A DNA stretch of 64,000 nucleotides. Origin: Tolypeutes matacus. Taxonomy: Eukaryota; Chordata; Mammalia; Cingulata; Chlamyphoridae. The notes under the pieces are model-generated. The model did no database searches and was not told where the DNA came from. It worked only from the letters and a program-made list of their open reading frames with translations. The stretch is from positions 149,700-213,699 of the forward strand of contig JAKSZT010054582.1 in assembly GCA_026826555.1 (NCBI GenBank), in the 5' to 3' direction. Position 1 is the stretch's first letter. Each line of letters begins with the position of its first letter. Both the position numbers and the translations under genes were made by a program. Shown one piece after another: positions 1 to 11,772 of the stretch.

Positions 1-1080
1 AAACTTCACATGAATTTTCTTCCAATTATTTTTCTGTGTATATATAATGCTTATTTATGTCTACTTATGTCTTTGCATAATTTTGTCATACTGAGTTTTC
101 ATAGCTATTTCTGATTTTCTCACTAAATAATTATAATACACCTTGACCTAAGTTCTATTAGCCTTTTGTAAAACCTACAATTTCACATATTTTGCATTGG
201 ATCATGCCCCACAGTTAAATTCCCTCTAGGAATTTGCACCAGTTGATGAATGGGTGTTTTTGAGGCATCATGTGGAAAACACCATGCAGCCTCTTTATTC
301 TGTTTGGCAGTCACCTAATTCATCTATACAGCAGATGTATTATTGTATTTACCTATTACAATATTTGTGGACTTCTAAAAAAGTCAGTATACTTGGTTTT
401 TATTTTATTAAAAGGAAAGTAAAATTAAATGTTGAGACTTGTGATATTTAATTTAATGGACAAAGCTCACTTTCTCTGAATATAATCAGTTAAAATATTT
501 TCTTTCAAATTTCACATTAATTAATGTTAGTGAAATCACCTTTCATATAGATTGAGAAGTAATTCTTATGGAAAAACTTTTTACACTCTAGAATTTCAGG
601 AGAGAATATGTGGTGTGGTTAAATACGTTACAAGTTAACTTATATGAACTTTTGGAAGTGCAATTTTTTATTCATCAAAAATTTAGTGAGATTGAGACAG
701 GTTTATTAGGAGACTAAGATGCTAACATCAATTTATTTGACAGTGGATAACCATGGGTTACAACCAAATTAGAGTTTATAGGTCATTTTCTACGTTAATG
801 ACACCTCAAAAATCACTGCTTACTCCTTGCAAAATCAGCAAATTTTTCTTCCCAGCATTGAAAAACAACTTTATAGCTATTAATCTTAGTTTTTATATAA
901 TATAAATAAAAGTTGAAGAATGATTAATTTACAGAACTATTGATTTTTAAAATGTTATTATTGAATCTTTATTGCCTGGATTCCAACATAACATTTCTAA
1001 AAGGAAAATAATTTTGGTAGAATATTAGAAATGAGAAACAGAAAGGGGATTTGAATCCTTGTCCTAGATGACAAAAAAAA
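1..1080. other. AT-rich stretch, nothing identified
   Basis: No convincing gene, RNA or recognisable repeat was seen. The reading frames are short and full of stops, and the base composition is strongly AT-rich, as is usual for mammalian intergenic DNA near olfactory receptor clusters. Highly decayed L1 sequence could be hidden here. Confidence 0.5.
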
Positions 1081-2253
1081 CATTGGCAATTTATATCTGA
1101 CAGCTTCTCAATTTTATTATTTTTTGTTTTTATTGCTGATTTTCTATCAATATTTTATTCATTTTTATTGAAGTTCTATTAAGGATTTTACATCTTTATG
1201 ATAAATTGGATCTTTATTATTTTATACTATCCATCATACCTCTGGAATACAGAGGTTTTCTTCATAATATAATATAGCCATAGTAGTTTTTATAAGCTCA
1301 TATTTACAAACTATGCATTTATTCTTCCTTGTACTTCTCTCCTATCTCTTAGGAATATGATATAATTGTTTATTACTTTTTAGTTGACTCAATAACTCTG
1401 CCTTTTAATTGGAGTGATTAGTTCATTTGCATTTAAAATACTTATAGATCTGCTATTGGCAATTTATGCTGTTTGGTTTTGGTCCTTTGTTCCTTCTATC
1501 CTGGCTTCTTTTGGGTTAATAAAAAATATATTATCCAATTTTATTCTCTCTATTGGATATTTTAAACCATACCTCTTTTGAGTATATGGAATTATTAAAT
1601 TATTTTAGTGTACCCTAAATTAATATTGTACCCCTTCACATAAAGTGTAAGAATCCTAAAACATTCTATTTCCATTTACCTCTTGTCTTTTCTGCCATTG
1701 TACCATATATTTTACTCTCATATAAATTACAAACCTGAAAATAGTATATTATTATTTTTATTGTATATAGCCAGTTGTCTATTGAAAAATTTATAAATAT
1801 TTCCCATCTTGAAGTACTTCATTTCTTTTGGTAATTTTTTGGATGATTTTCAGAAAAAAAAATTCTTCTGAATATCATTCCTGTCTATCATATCAAGAAT
1901 TTTTGTTATGATATCATTTGCTTTTCAGCCTGAAGAACTACTGTTAGCTTTTTTGTATTGCAGTATTTTGGCAGCAAATTTTCTGAAATTTCATTTATCT
2001 GAAATGTTTCTGTGTCACCCTTGTTTTTTAAGAATGTTTTCACTACATATAAAATTATTTTTCTTTTTGCCTTTCAGCATTTAAAAATTTTTTTTTCTAG
2101 TCTTATGATTTTTGATAGGATGTCAGTCATAATTGATATATCTTCTTTCCTGCAGGTAATATGTTCTCCCTCTCCCACCATGGCTGCTTTAAACTGTTTC
2201 TTTCTATCTTTCAGTTTCCGTAGTTTGAGTATAGTGGCCTGGGTTCATACCTA

Positions 2254-2255
<2 letters not shown>

Positions 2256-2284
<29 letters not shown>
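2256..2284. repeat. (TG)n microsatellite
   Basis: About 14 perfect TG units. The tract lies inside the old minus-strand L1 and is likely length-polymorphic. Confidence 0.95.
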
Positions 2285-2287
<3 letters not shown>

Positions 2288-2549
2288 AATTGGATTTAAC
2301 CTGCTTTGGGTTTTCAGAACTTCTTGTATCTATAAATTGATATTTTTCTCAAACCTTTTATAAGATATCATTCACTTTTTCCTCATTATTTTATTGATCC
2401 ACTATGCTATGATTCTTGATTACTTCATTTGTTTTTGTCATTTGAAAACATTTTATTGATCTGATTTCAAGATTACTGATACATTCCTCTATGTTTCCAA
2501 TCTGCAGTTTAGTTCTTCCATGTAACTTTTGTCCTGAGTATAGTAAGGC

Positions 2550-3000
2550 ACTGTGGAAAAACGACAGCTTTTCACCCAACTGAGGTGGATATGTCAGACC
2601 ACAGAAAGACTCAGACAAATCCAATGTGGTGAATAATGAACATTTATTTAGGAGGCATATGTGGGCTTCTCAACTTCAGCAGTGGAGGGAGAGACATTTT
2701 TTTAGCTCAATTGTCCACGCTCCCTGCAAAAAAGAGGGGTCTTTAATAATGCATGTCCACTTACAGATGGGGAACTCACATGAGGTGCAGCAGGAATTCT
2801 AAGGAATATAGTATCACAAGATTTATTGATCACTCACCAGTTCAAAACCAGTTCCTCAGGTTTGCCTTTTTAACTACTCAGGAATGCTGCTGCAATTTGG
2901 GGAAAAGGAAAACGCTGGAAGTATTGGGGACAAAATGCCAAGTCATATATGCCACACTTTTGATCTCAGATAATTTTACTTTCCATTTTGGATCATATTG
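2550..3000 (-). mobile_element. Probable LTR fragment inside the old L1
   Basis: This block differs in composition from the L1 on both sides. Read on the minus strand it has an AATAAA-like signal (complement of TTTATT near 2642) about 80-90 bases before a CA-type end near 2550. That layout suits a retroviral or MaLR LTR. No family was recognised, no matching second LTR is visible, and a target-site duplication was not established, so it may be a solo LTR or another repeat. Confidence 0.35.
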
Positions 3001-4839
3001 AAATATAACTTCCACACTTACTCATATGATTCACACTTTCTTTCCTTGTCTTCTTTTTAGTATTTTATTACTTACAGTGTTTTGTGACTGATATATTATA
3101 GAGGCTTTGGATTGTTATTTTGCTTTAAAGATTATTCAGTTTTGCTCTGGCAGGCAATGAAATATTCAAGTGCCTTTTAAAACTCTGAGTCATTTTATTC
3201 TTTAATAAGGAAGATCTATTTGGTTTTGTCCTTAATCCTAGGTTATGTCTTTTACTTAAGGCCAGGGTCCTTACTTCTAATGTATAGCATTTTATGTCTC
3301 AACTTTATGCCTGAGTCAATCAGAGATATTCTTCATATTGGTGCGGCCATGACTCCAACTTCTTCCATCAACTTAGGATTTCTGTAGTTGCTCTGTTCTC
3401 AGCCTTGTACCAGGGTCTCTTGACTAGGCCTGAATAGTCCACCCTGCACATATGCAGTTCAGGGTTCAGTCTAAGACCTACAGGGAGTCTCCACCCAAGC
3501 ATTTGGAGCACCTTCTCTGGGTTCCCTGTCTTGACTGTTCCACTTCTTCAGCTGCTGGAAACTACAATTTCTGTTTTTTCAGTTCTGGAAGATCAAACCT
3601 TTATACTCTGCTTGCACTCTTTACTTTCCTTGATCTGCCTGCAGTCTTTACTTCTTTGAGGAGCAGTTTATAAAGACAGGGTAAGCATAATGCTCTTCTC
3701 ACATAATTCAAGAATCTCATGAATCACTTACCTTTGTTGTCTGTCATCCAATGCCAGAAACTACTTGCATGTGCATTTGTCCATATTTAGAGTTTTTATG
3801 ATGTCACGGTTATTCTCATTCCACTTACTCTATCATGGTCAAAGCCAATGTCTGACCAGATTTTAAATCTTTTCTGCTTTTAATGATGATATAGTTTCAT
3901 CTCCTAACTCATTAAATCTTTGTCCTAATTTTTTGTCTTTGTCTTTTTTTCTCTTAAATAATTCTTTATTTGGTGGTTTATTAAAGAATCATTCTGTAGT
4001 TCTTTCTTTTTAGTTAAATGGAATTCATTTTATGGCTGTTTGTCTTATTTTAATTTCTTCACTCTTATTTCTTTTACTTTTTAAGTTGAGCTCATTGTTC
4101 TTTCTCTAGCACTTTGGGTAACTATATCATTTATTTTTTATTTCCTTTTTAAGAACAAAGAAATTTAAAGTTTCTATTATGCATCTGAGAGCCACTTTAC
4201 CTCTATTTATATTTAGTCATATGCATTATTTATATTGTATTCCATTCTATAAAGAATCAAGTATCAAAATTTTATTTCCTATTTGACCAATGATAACTTA
4301 AGATTATGTTTATAGTATTATTTATTTATTTATAATTTTCTAGTTTAACAGTCTTTCAATTTTATATTGTGAATATTATTTTTAAATTAAATTACACTTT
4401 TGTCAGAAAATGTTGCTCCTTTATATTACACTTTAGACTTTTATTGAAATATATGGATTAATTATTATCAGTTTGTGTAAATGAATCATAGATGCAGAGA
4501 AATTAACGCTTAAATGTTGATAATGAATTTTAGCCTTCTAAATTATATTTTTCAGACATTAAAATTCTGAAATGTGTCTTATTTGTTGGATAAATTACAC
4601 ACTAGATGAGCTATGTCTAAACATGCGAGTGCATTTTATTCATTTATCCAGCAAACATTTTATTGAATACATGCAATGTACCAGGCCCTATTCAATATCA
4701 AAAGAATAAAATATTTTGTTTTCTTGGGGCACGTATTTTGGCTATGAGAAACAGAAAAATAAACAGAAATAAGTGATATGCCACATTAGAATGTGGAAAG
4801 TACTATTTTAAAAAAGAAATAAAATATAAGGCCAGTTAG

Positions 4840-5945
4840 TGGATATGTTCTCAAACAAGGGCATGAGTAAGCAAAAGGAAATAGTAAGTCAGAGCAAACC
4901 TCAGTATAAAGGTTGGAATTAGATCAAAGGCTTGAAGAAGAGAAAAGCTAGTCATACTGGTACATGGGAAGGTGTTCCAGACCAGTGCAGAGACCCTGTG
5001 AGGAAGTCTAACAAGAATGACATGGGTCTCAAACAGTGGGGCTCCTGAGGGCTCCAGAGATACCCAGGTCTTATTGTCATGGCAAATAGCTCTGGAGTTT
5101 GGTGCATTGCCAGTGGGCCCTACTTTGGAGATTGTGATCCCTAGTGTGACAAAGTTGGACTCAGAAGTGACTTTTCTAAACATGCTTCTTCTATCTCTTT
5201 TATTTGAACATATAGTTGGTGTTGGATTTAGAAATGTACATCCAAGAGACTTGAATTTCTGGGCTGTCCATGTGCCAGCTGGGCCTTGAGCCTCAGTGGA
5301 GTTGCAACACCTACTCTCCAGTTCAATGGACTCACATTGGACAATTAAGAAGGAAGTGAGGATGGACAACCACCATACCAATGAACCAAGAGAGTCTGCA
5401 ACTGCAAGCAAGGGAGTCCCACCCATGAGCCATATGTGATCAAAGTCCCCTCTGGAGATGGAGTAGTCATCATCATCCCAGAATCCTCACGATTGGGGAA
5501 TAAAATATGGACTAGAGTAGACTTACTGGTATTTTACTATAGACTTACTGTGTTTCTAGCAATGGAAAAAAATATATTATTGACAGTGACCACTGGAGGT
5601 GCTGAAGTCAAGGAGAGAGGAAAATGAGGTGTAATAGGAAGGTATTTTCAGGACTTGAAATAGACCTGAATGACATTGTGATGACAGATACAGGCCATTA
5701 TATATACTGCCATAGCCTTCAGAATTGAGTGGGGGAGAGTGTAAACTACAATGTAAGCTATAATCCATGCTTAGTGGCAATGCTCCAAAATGTGTTCATC
5801 AATTGCAATGAATGTATCATACTAATGAAAGAAATTGTTAATGTGGGGAAAGTGGGAGGTCCAAGGAGTGGGTCATATGGGAATCCTTTACAGTTTTTTT
5901 TATGCACCATTTTATGTAATCTAAATATCTTTTTAAAATAATATA

Positions 5946-5977
<32 letters not shown>

Positions 5978-5985
5978 AAAGGATG
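4840..5985 (+). mobile_element. XR retroposon copy 1, 5'-truncated
   Basis: This is one of at least nine related copies in the window. It shares successive blocks with copy 2 (10.17-11.77 kb): the 'gagtttggtgc' block near 5095, the 'gtccatgtgccagctgggcc' type block near 5270, the 'aatcctcacgattggggaat' block near 5480, and the 'tgtaaactacaatgtaagct' block near 5742. The 3' end is AT-rich with an (AT)n run and then a T-rich run. Its orientation is set by the order of shared blocks and the 3' tail. It has landed in an L2 relic. A minus-strand open frame at 4851-5426 crosses it and has a counterpart in copy 9. I could not assign a published family name. Confidence 0.7.
5939..5977. repeat. (AT)n followed by a T-run at the XR 3' end
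   Basis: About eleven AT units are followed directly by about 15 T. Similar AT microsatellites occur at the equivalent 3' position of other XR copies (16.82, 32.85 and 56.86 kb), so the tract probably grew from the element's own AT-rich 3' end. Confidence 0.85.
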
Positions 5986-6239
5986 ACATGGAGTGATACT
6001 CTTTTGCATGGGAGAGTGGGAACAAAGGAAATACATGTGTGTCGATAGTGATAAATGCTATGGAGAAAAACTTAGTGGAAGGGTACATGGAGAAAGTTGG
6101 TCTTGTTCTCAAAAATACTTTTCAGAGAACCTTCAATGATAAGGACACATTTAAAAAACCTGAAAGAAGCGGAGAGCCATAAAAATACCTGGAAGAAATA
6201 AGGCTTGGATAAATAGAATAATAACAACAATGTTCTGTA

Positions 6240-7855
6240 AAACTGGTTACTTTGTGTCCTTTTATCCTAATGATTTGCTTTACTGTGTCTTCTTAGAAAT
6301 TGTGTAAGAAATATCTTATCTTAGATTTTGGATTGTGATTCACTTTCATAATTCTTGTCTTTTTAGAGGAATTTGTTCCACTTAATAAATATAAACATGT
6401 ATTTCTTCTATATTTCATTTCATCAAGAGTTTTACTTCCTTTTTAAAAATACATGTTTTGTTCTTGTATCCCCTTTCTTATTTGTTGGTCTTTAGCTATT
6501 TTTAAATATTTGCATTATCCACCCTCCCCACCCCTTTCATATTTTGAAAGGCAAATATCCTATTCAAAATTCTAACTTATTTTATACTACTTTCTCCAGT
6601 TATCAGCTAATATTCTTGATTCCATTTTTAAATAGACCTCTTTTTTGAGTATGGATATGAATGAGACTGAATCTACATAATACTAACCAATTTTGTTTCA
6701 TTTATTTTATTTTCATTACATATTTTGTTTTGGGGAATTCCTTAAATACTTTTTTGAAAGCGGTCTTATTACAGCTTTTTTAAAATTCATAATTTGTACT
6801 CTATTTGATAACCACCAGCCAAATGCCTGTTGAAATGACACCCCAAAGACACATACATAACCATCTGTTTGATGTTCAAACTCCTCTCTACAAAATCTCA
6901 CTAAATTATCCATATTTTGCTTGAATCTTCCAGTTACAAGAAGATTTTGATCTTCTTGCAAAGATAAAGAAGATAAAGAAGGTCTTTATCTTCAGCATAA
7001 TCCCACTGGAACTTGAGATATTATATATTATAAACTTTATTATAGCGAGTCAAAATTTCTTTCCACATAGCATCTAAGCAGTGAAGATATTACTGACATT
7101 ATATTTCTTTGACTTTCCTAAATGCTTTTGATTAAAAAATGTTTAAATTCATACGATTTTATCCCTTGAAACCATTTAAAACAAATCTAATCCCTTTCTC
7201 CATGACATTCCTCCAATAATAAGAGATAATTTTTATTTTTGCCCTAAATTTTCAATTCAGTGGTTCTCCAAATGATGCTTTTATTATTCTTGTTACTTTC
7301 CCCTGCAAAAAAGCTTTAACATATTGGAACATGTTAAAAACGTAATATTCATAACTATACATATTAATTGCAGATCATCTAGGTACAGTTGATTAAAGTA
7401 GAACACCAGCACCTTATCACACAAACTATATTTCTATTAGCACTCTTTTATTATCAGCATGGCATTGTTAACAAAAGCTTTTATTAGCAGCAACATCAAG
7501 CACATCACTTCAAAGTTTAGCTATAGAGTTAAAGAAAGAGACCACATTTACTCACATGCTGCAATTTAGTTTAAGTTATTAGTTAATTTTAAAAATCATA
7601 AAACTCTTGTCAGAAACAGATGGTTAGACAGTATAGGAGCAGATGAAATATATTTTAGCAGTTTCGAAGTAAAGTAAATTCAGAGGCTTTTGATTCTTTT
7701 TGCTTTAACTTGTCACACATTGAATATGAACAAAAAGAATATGGTCACTTTCTGTATGAGAGATGTAAATATGTCAGACAAATACAGCTTTGTGGATTAT
7801 TTTTTTAATAGATGAAAAATGGCATTATCAAATATTAGTCGAAGTTTTAAATATT
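6240..7855. other. No gene identified
   Basis: AT-rich sequence with short frames only. The longest is a minus-strand 81-codon frame at 6716-6961, which has no recognisable domain and starts at an arbitrary Met. No SINE or LTR was recognised. Confidence 0.5.
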
Positions 7856-7859
7856 TTTT

Positions 7860-9060
7860 TAAGCATGCATTAGAGGTCATCTACATATCAGCAATTGCAT
7901 AAGGGGGAAACACGAAGATAAAAAATTTACAATGATCTTAAGACAGTGCTTAAGCAGTTGAGTGTGTTTTAAATCATCTACACAATAAAGAACCTGATAA
8001 AAACATTTCACGTTTTGAATGCATGGGTTACAGCCCATACAAAACATGAAGAATATATTGTTTGGTTTGGATCTTGTTAGTTTAAAAAGCCCCAAATTTA
8101 AGAACTAAAATGTGTGCACCATCAAAAATAATAATTCTGAAAATTACATAACTGAAAAATGAGCAAAGAAGTTAGGTAAAATCACCCTGTCCAGCAAGTT
8201 CCAAATTTTTCACGTTTCAAACATTAAGGCAACTTTTTTCCAACTAAACAATACTTACTTTGTAAAAATATATGTCACTTCAAAACATTATCTACAAAGT
8301 GAAAATAAATGCAGGTAGTTATCCTCTTTAATACATCAATAAAGTGTCATGTATTACAAAGACTAGTTTTTGCATGTATGCGCAAGTTAAATTTTCACTT
8401 TTAAAGTACAGGTTTCAAGAAAATGCATATATCGATATTTAGAATAGCATTGCAAAGATGGGGACATGCATGTAAATTATCTGTTTTAAGTAACTTCTAG
8501 CAGTTGACTGTCTGAAATGTTGACAAATTACCTTGTTTTAAATCTCAAAACTCTATTGTGTCTTCTCTTCCTACATTTGTCCCTGAGAGAGCTATAATGT
8601 TTCTAGGTTCTTGATTCCCATATATGCAATCAGTCTAGGCTGAGGCATTCCTTGGGCATTAGAGAAGAATTCTGTTCTGCTTACATCATGTTTGGGCTGG
8701 ATCTGGACCTTAGCACAGTTGAAAAATACAGCATTAAAGAAGAATAAGTTGTTGTGCCACACCTGACATTTTAATTAGTAGGATGCTTTTTTTCAGCACT
8801 TAAACTTTCTTTTTCAACTGTAAGATTGAATTACATAAACAGTCTCAATGTCTACAGAAAAGCCAGCAATAAGATATTGAGTAGTGTAAAATGTGATTCT
8901 GCCCCCTAAAGTTTTGCTGAAGTTTGTGCATATGGTTAGGAGAGCACCAGCATTAAGTTTTGTTTTTTGGCTGTGCACGTTTGAATCCATGGTTTTTAAA
9001 TTTAGACTCTTGCTTCCACAGTGGATCATGAGATCTTGAACACTTTTCTAATTTATTTCT
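7860..9060 (-). other. Transcript-like island, possible processed pseudogene, unassigned
   Basis: This stretch is less repetitive and less AT-rich than its neighbours. Read on the minus strand, it resembles a short coding remnant (open frame 8814-9029, 71 codons) followed by about 900 bases of 3'UTR-like sequence. I could not match it to a protein family, and there is no clear poly(A) tail or flanking duplication. It may equally be ordinary non-repetitive intergenic DNA. Confidence 0.2.
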
Positions 9061-10165
9061 TTTCTTTCACACATCTTTGGCTGTTCTCTCTTTCATTGGT
9101 GTTACACCATCATACTATTATTAAATGTTTTCTGTGTGCAACATTTGTTTAAATTCTAATAAAATTAATGTTTTCCCTTTATATGACTCAGTAACCTAAA
9201 TATAAAAGCTGTCATTTAAATAAAAATATAATGCTTATTTGACAAATTCAAAAAAAACAAGAAACATACTTTAGGAAAATCTTTTTTTGGCTAAGGCTCC
9301 ATATAAAGTTATGTAATTGCTGGAGAAACTGTCTTTATAATGTATGATATTGTTAGGTTTGAGAAGTTGACTTTGTGTTCTTTTAGAAGCTAAAACTATT
9401 TGGAAAAATTCATACTAACAATTTATAGTTCAAGTAAGAAATATTACAGATATCTGGGTCCCTTGTCTTTTTTAACAGTGTCCCTGAACAATAGCTTTTT
9501 CTGTAATTTTATGTTATGTCAGAAAGCCTATTAACTTGGATTTCATCCCCTAGCTTCTATTTAAAATACTTCTATTTGTGTGACTCTAACACTGAATTTG
9601 GTCCAATGACCATTTTCCCAAATCCATTTTTTTTTTACGTAAAAGAACAGAGAAACCCTAAATCCTTAAATTGTTTCTGAAGCAATTAATTGATAATTTA
9701 GGAAAAGAAAAGAAAGATTATTCTTTGTATCTTCATTAATTTTCACTTTGTTGGTTTTGATTTTTTCTCTTCCTTCTTGAAATTTATATATATATAAATA
9801 TATATATATATTCATTTAAAATCAATTAAGATATAATAACTAAACTCTTAAGTAAACACAAAAATTGTATTGTTAAAAGACTTAGGTTTTATACAAATCT
9901 TTTGGAAAATGATTTGACAAACTCCCAAATAATGTGTTTGTATATGATTAAGGTTAATAGGATTAATAGAGTATTAGGAATCTATTAAAATAAAGAAATC
10001 TAAAAGTGGAGAAATTTTATATACAAATATTATCATTATAGTATAAAATACTTTGTCAAAATATAAGATACTAAGTACATAATACCAGAAGATGGATATC
10101 TTGATAAAGCCAATGCAGATATAATTATTAGTTAGTGATAATTCAGAAAGCTGCTATGCCATGTC
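9060..10165. other. No gene identified; short TA-rich tracts
   Basis: AT-rich, with a (TA)n-like tract near 9785-9812. No frame longer than about 60 codons and no recognised repeat family. Confidence 0.5.
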
Positions 10166-10169
10166 ATAA

Positions 10170-11772
10170 GGACTTTATATTGGGCTATGGTTTCACTTTT
10201 GAAAACTTGGTTATTTAGTGTGGGATGTCAGAGATAGGGGCTGCATGGGAAGATTTTCACCTGGGGCATACTTACAAAGCATATGAATGTATTCAAGTGT
10301 TCATGGGGCATTGTCACGGTGGGTGGAGAGCCACGCAATAACCAAAGAAATATTAAATTCTCACCCTGGAGCTCTGCCACATTCTCTAATAGGACAGCAA
10401 GAACCCCGTAGTACAGGAGCAGTGACTAATGAAGGAGGATGGACTATTGATGGGCCCTTGATTGTGATGACAGTACTTATGAAACTTTCTTTTGAAATTG
10501 AAACTTATCATAGAACTATAGGATGCCTAAGAGGTACCTCCTGAGAGCTTCCTTATTGCTTAAATGTGGCCTCTCTCTAAGAGAGAGGCATATGAATGCA
10601 TTACATTCCCCCCAGCATGGGATGTGACTCCCAGAGATGAGACTTCCTGGCACTGAGGAATTACTACTGAGAACCAACCAGCAATGCAACTGGAAAAAGA
10701 CCACGACCTAAAGGGGGAAAGGGTAAAGACAAATGAATTTATATGGCTAAGAGACTTCAAAGTGAGTTGGGAAATGATTCCAGAGACGCTTATACACATC
10801 TCACCAGGAACTCATTGACAGCCAAAGTAAATATTACCTCAAATAGCAGAGCTCCTGAGGGGTTTGGAGATATCCAGACATGATAGGCAGGGCAGACAGC
10901 TCAAGAGTTTGGTGCCCTGCCAGTGGGCCTTACTTTGGAATTTACACTCCAAAATGTGATAGAGTTGGACTCAGTTGTATTTTCCCTACACATTGCACTG
11001 CTGCCCCTCTATTTGAACTCATAGTTAGTACCAGAGTTCATAGTTGTAAGTCGAAATGACTTAAGTCTTTGGGTTATCCATGTACCAGTTGGGTCTGGAA
11101 TCTCAAAAGACTTGCAGCTCCTACTCTCCACTTCATTGGACTAACCCAGGACAACTAACAAGGATATGGTGACTGACAAATAACATTTCAAAGAACAAAG
11201 AGAGTCCACAACTGCAAGCAAGAAAGTCCCATCCATCTGCCCCATGGGATCTAAGCTCCCTTTCAATTAGAGGTGGATTGGGCATCACCATCACAGAATC
11301 CTCAGGAAGGGGGAATGGACAATGGACAAGAGTAGACTTACAGTTGTTCTACTGTAGACTTGTTGTTATCCTAGCAATGGAAGAACTTTTGTCATGGATG
11401 TGGAGGCAGTGGGCAATGGAGGTTCTGAGGAGAGGGAAAGGGAAAAATAGGTATAATTTGGGGGCATTTTTGGGACTTATGAATTATCCTGAAAGACAGT
11501 ACAATGACAGATATGGGCCATTATATATTTTGTAATTACTTGCAAAAATGGGCAGAAGAGAGTGTAAACTACAGTGTAAACTATAATCATTGCTTAGTAG
11601 CAGTGTTCCAAGATGTGTTTATCAATTGTGGCAAATGTACCACATTAACAAAGGGGGTTGTTGATATAGTAGAATGTGGGAAGGCTAAGGAATGGGGCAT
11701 ATGGGAATCCCCTATATTTTTTGTGTAACATTTATGTAATCTAAGTTTCTTTAAAAAATAAAAAGTGTGGGT
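10170..11772 (+). mobile_element. XR retroposon copy 2, longest copy in the window
   Basis: This copy of about 1.6 kb is the most complete reference for the family. It ends in a short A-rich tail ('ctttaaaaaataaaaag', near 11750-11770), the short-form 3' end. Blocks shared with copies 1, 4, 8 and 9 run from about 10780 onward. Upstream of that, only this copy shows the sequence, so the 5' limit near 10170 is uncertain. No terminal inverted repeats or LTRs were seen, which with the A-tail points to target-primed reverse transcription. It abuts the 5' end of the following L1 directly. Confidence 0.65.

Larger units (their letters stand above)
1100..4000 (-). mobile_element. Old L1/HAL1-type LINE, minus strand, decayed
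   Basis: The plus strand is T-rich and reads as the complement of an ancient L1M or HAL1-like element. The parts at about 1.1-2.5 kb and 3.0-4.0 kb resemble L1 ORF1 and 5' regions by eye, for example the text around 2.29-2.35 kb and 3.10-3.18 kb. It is interrupted by a (TG)n tract and by an LTR-like block at about 2.55-3.0 kb. No reading frame longer than about 95 codons survives. The subfamily is uncertain, and the limits are approximate to 100 bases or more. Confidence 0.45.
4640..6230 (+). mobile_element. L2 LINE 3'-end relic, split by a retroposon
   Basis: The segment 4640-4840 contains the widespread L2-type text (cattcaaca-like start, 'accaggccct', 'tggaaagtac'). The segment 5990-6230 continues with 'gataaatgctatggagaaaa' and 'cctgaaagaagcggagag', which also resemble the L2 3' region. 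The intervening 1.15 kb is the XR retroposon copy listed separately. L2 is an ancient mammalian LINE, so this is a fossil insertion later broken by a younger one. The assignment rests on remembered consensus text and is only moderately certain. Confidence 0.5.
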
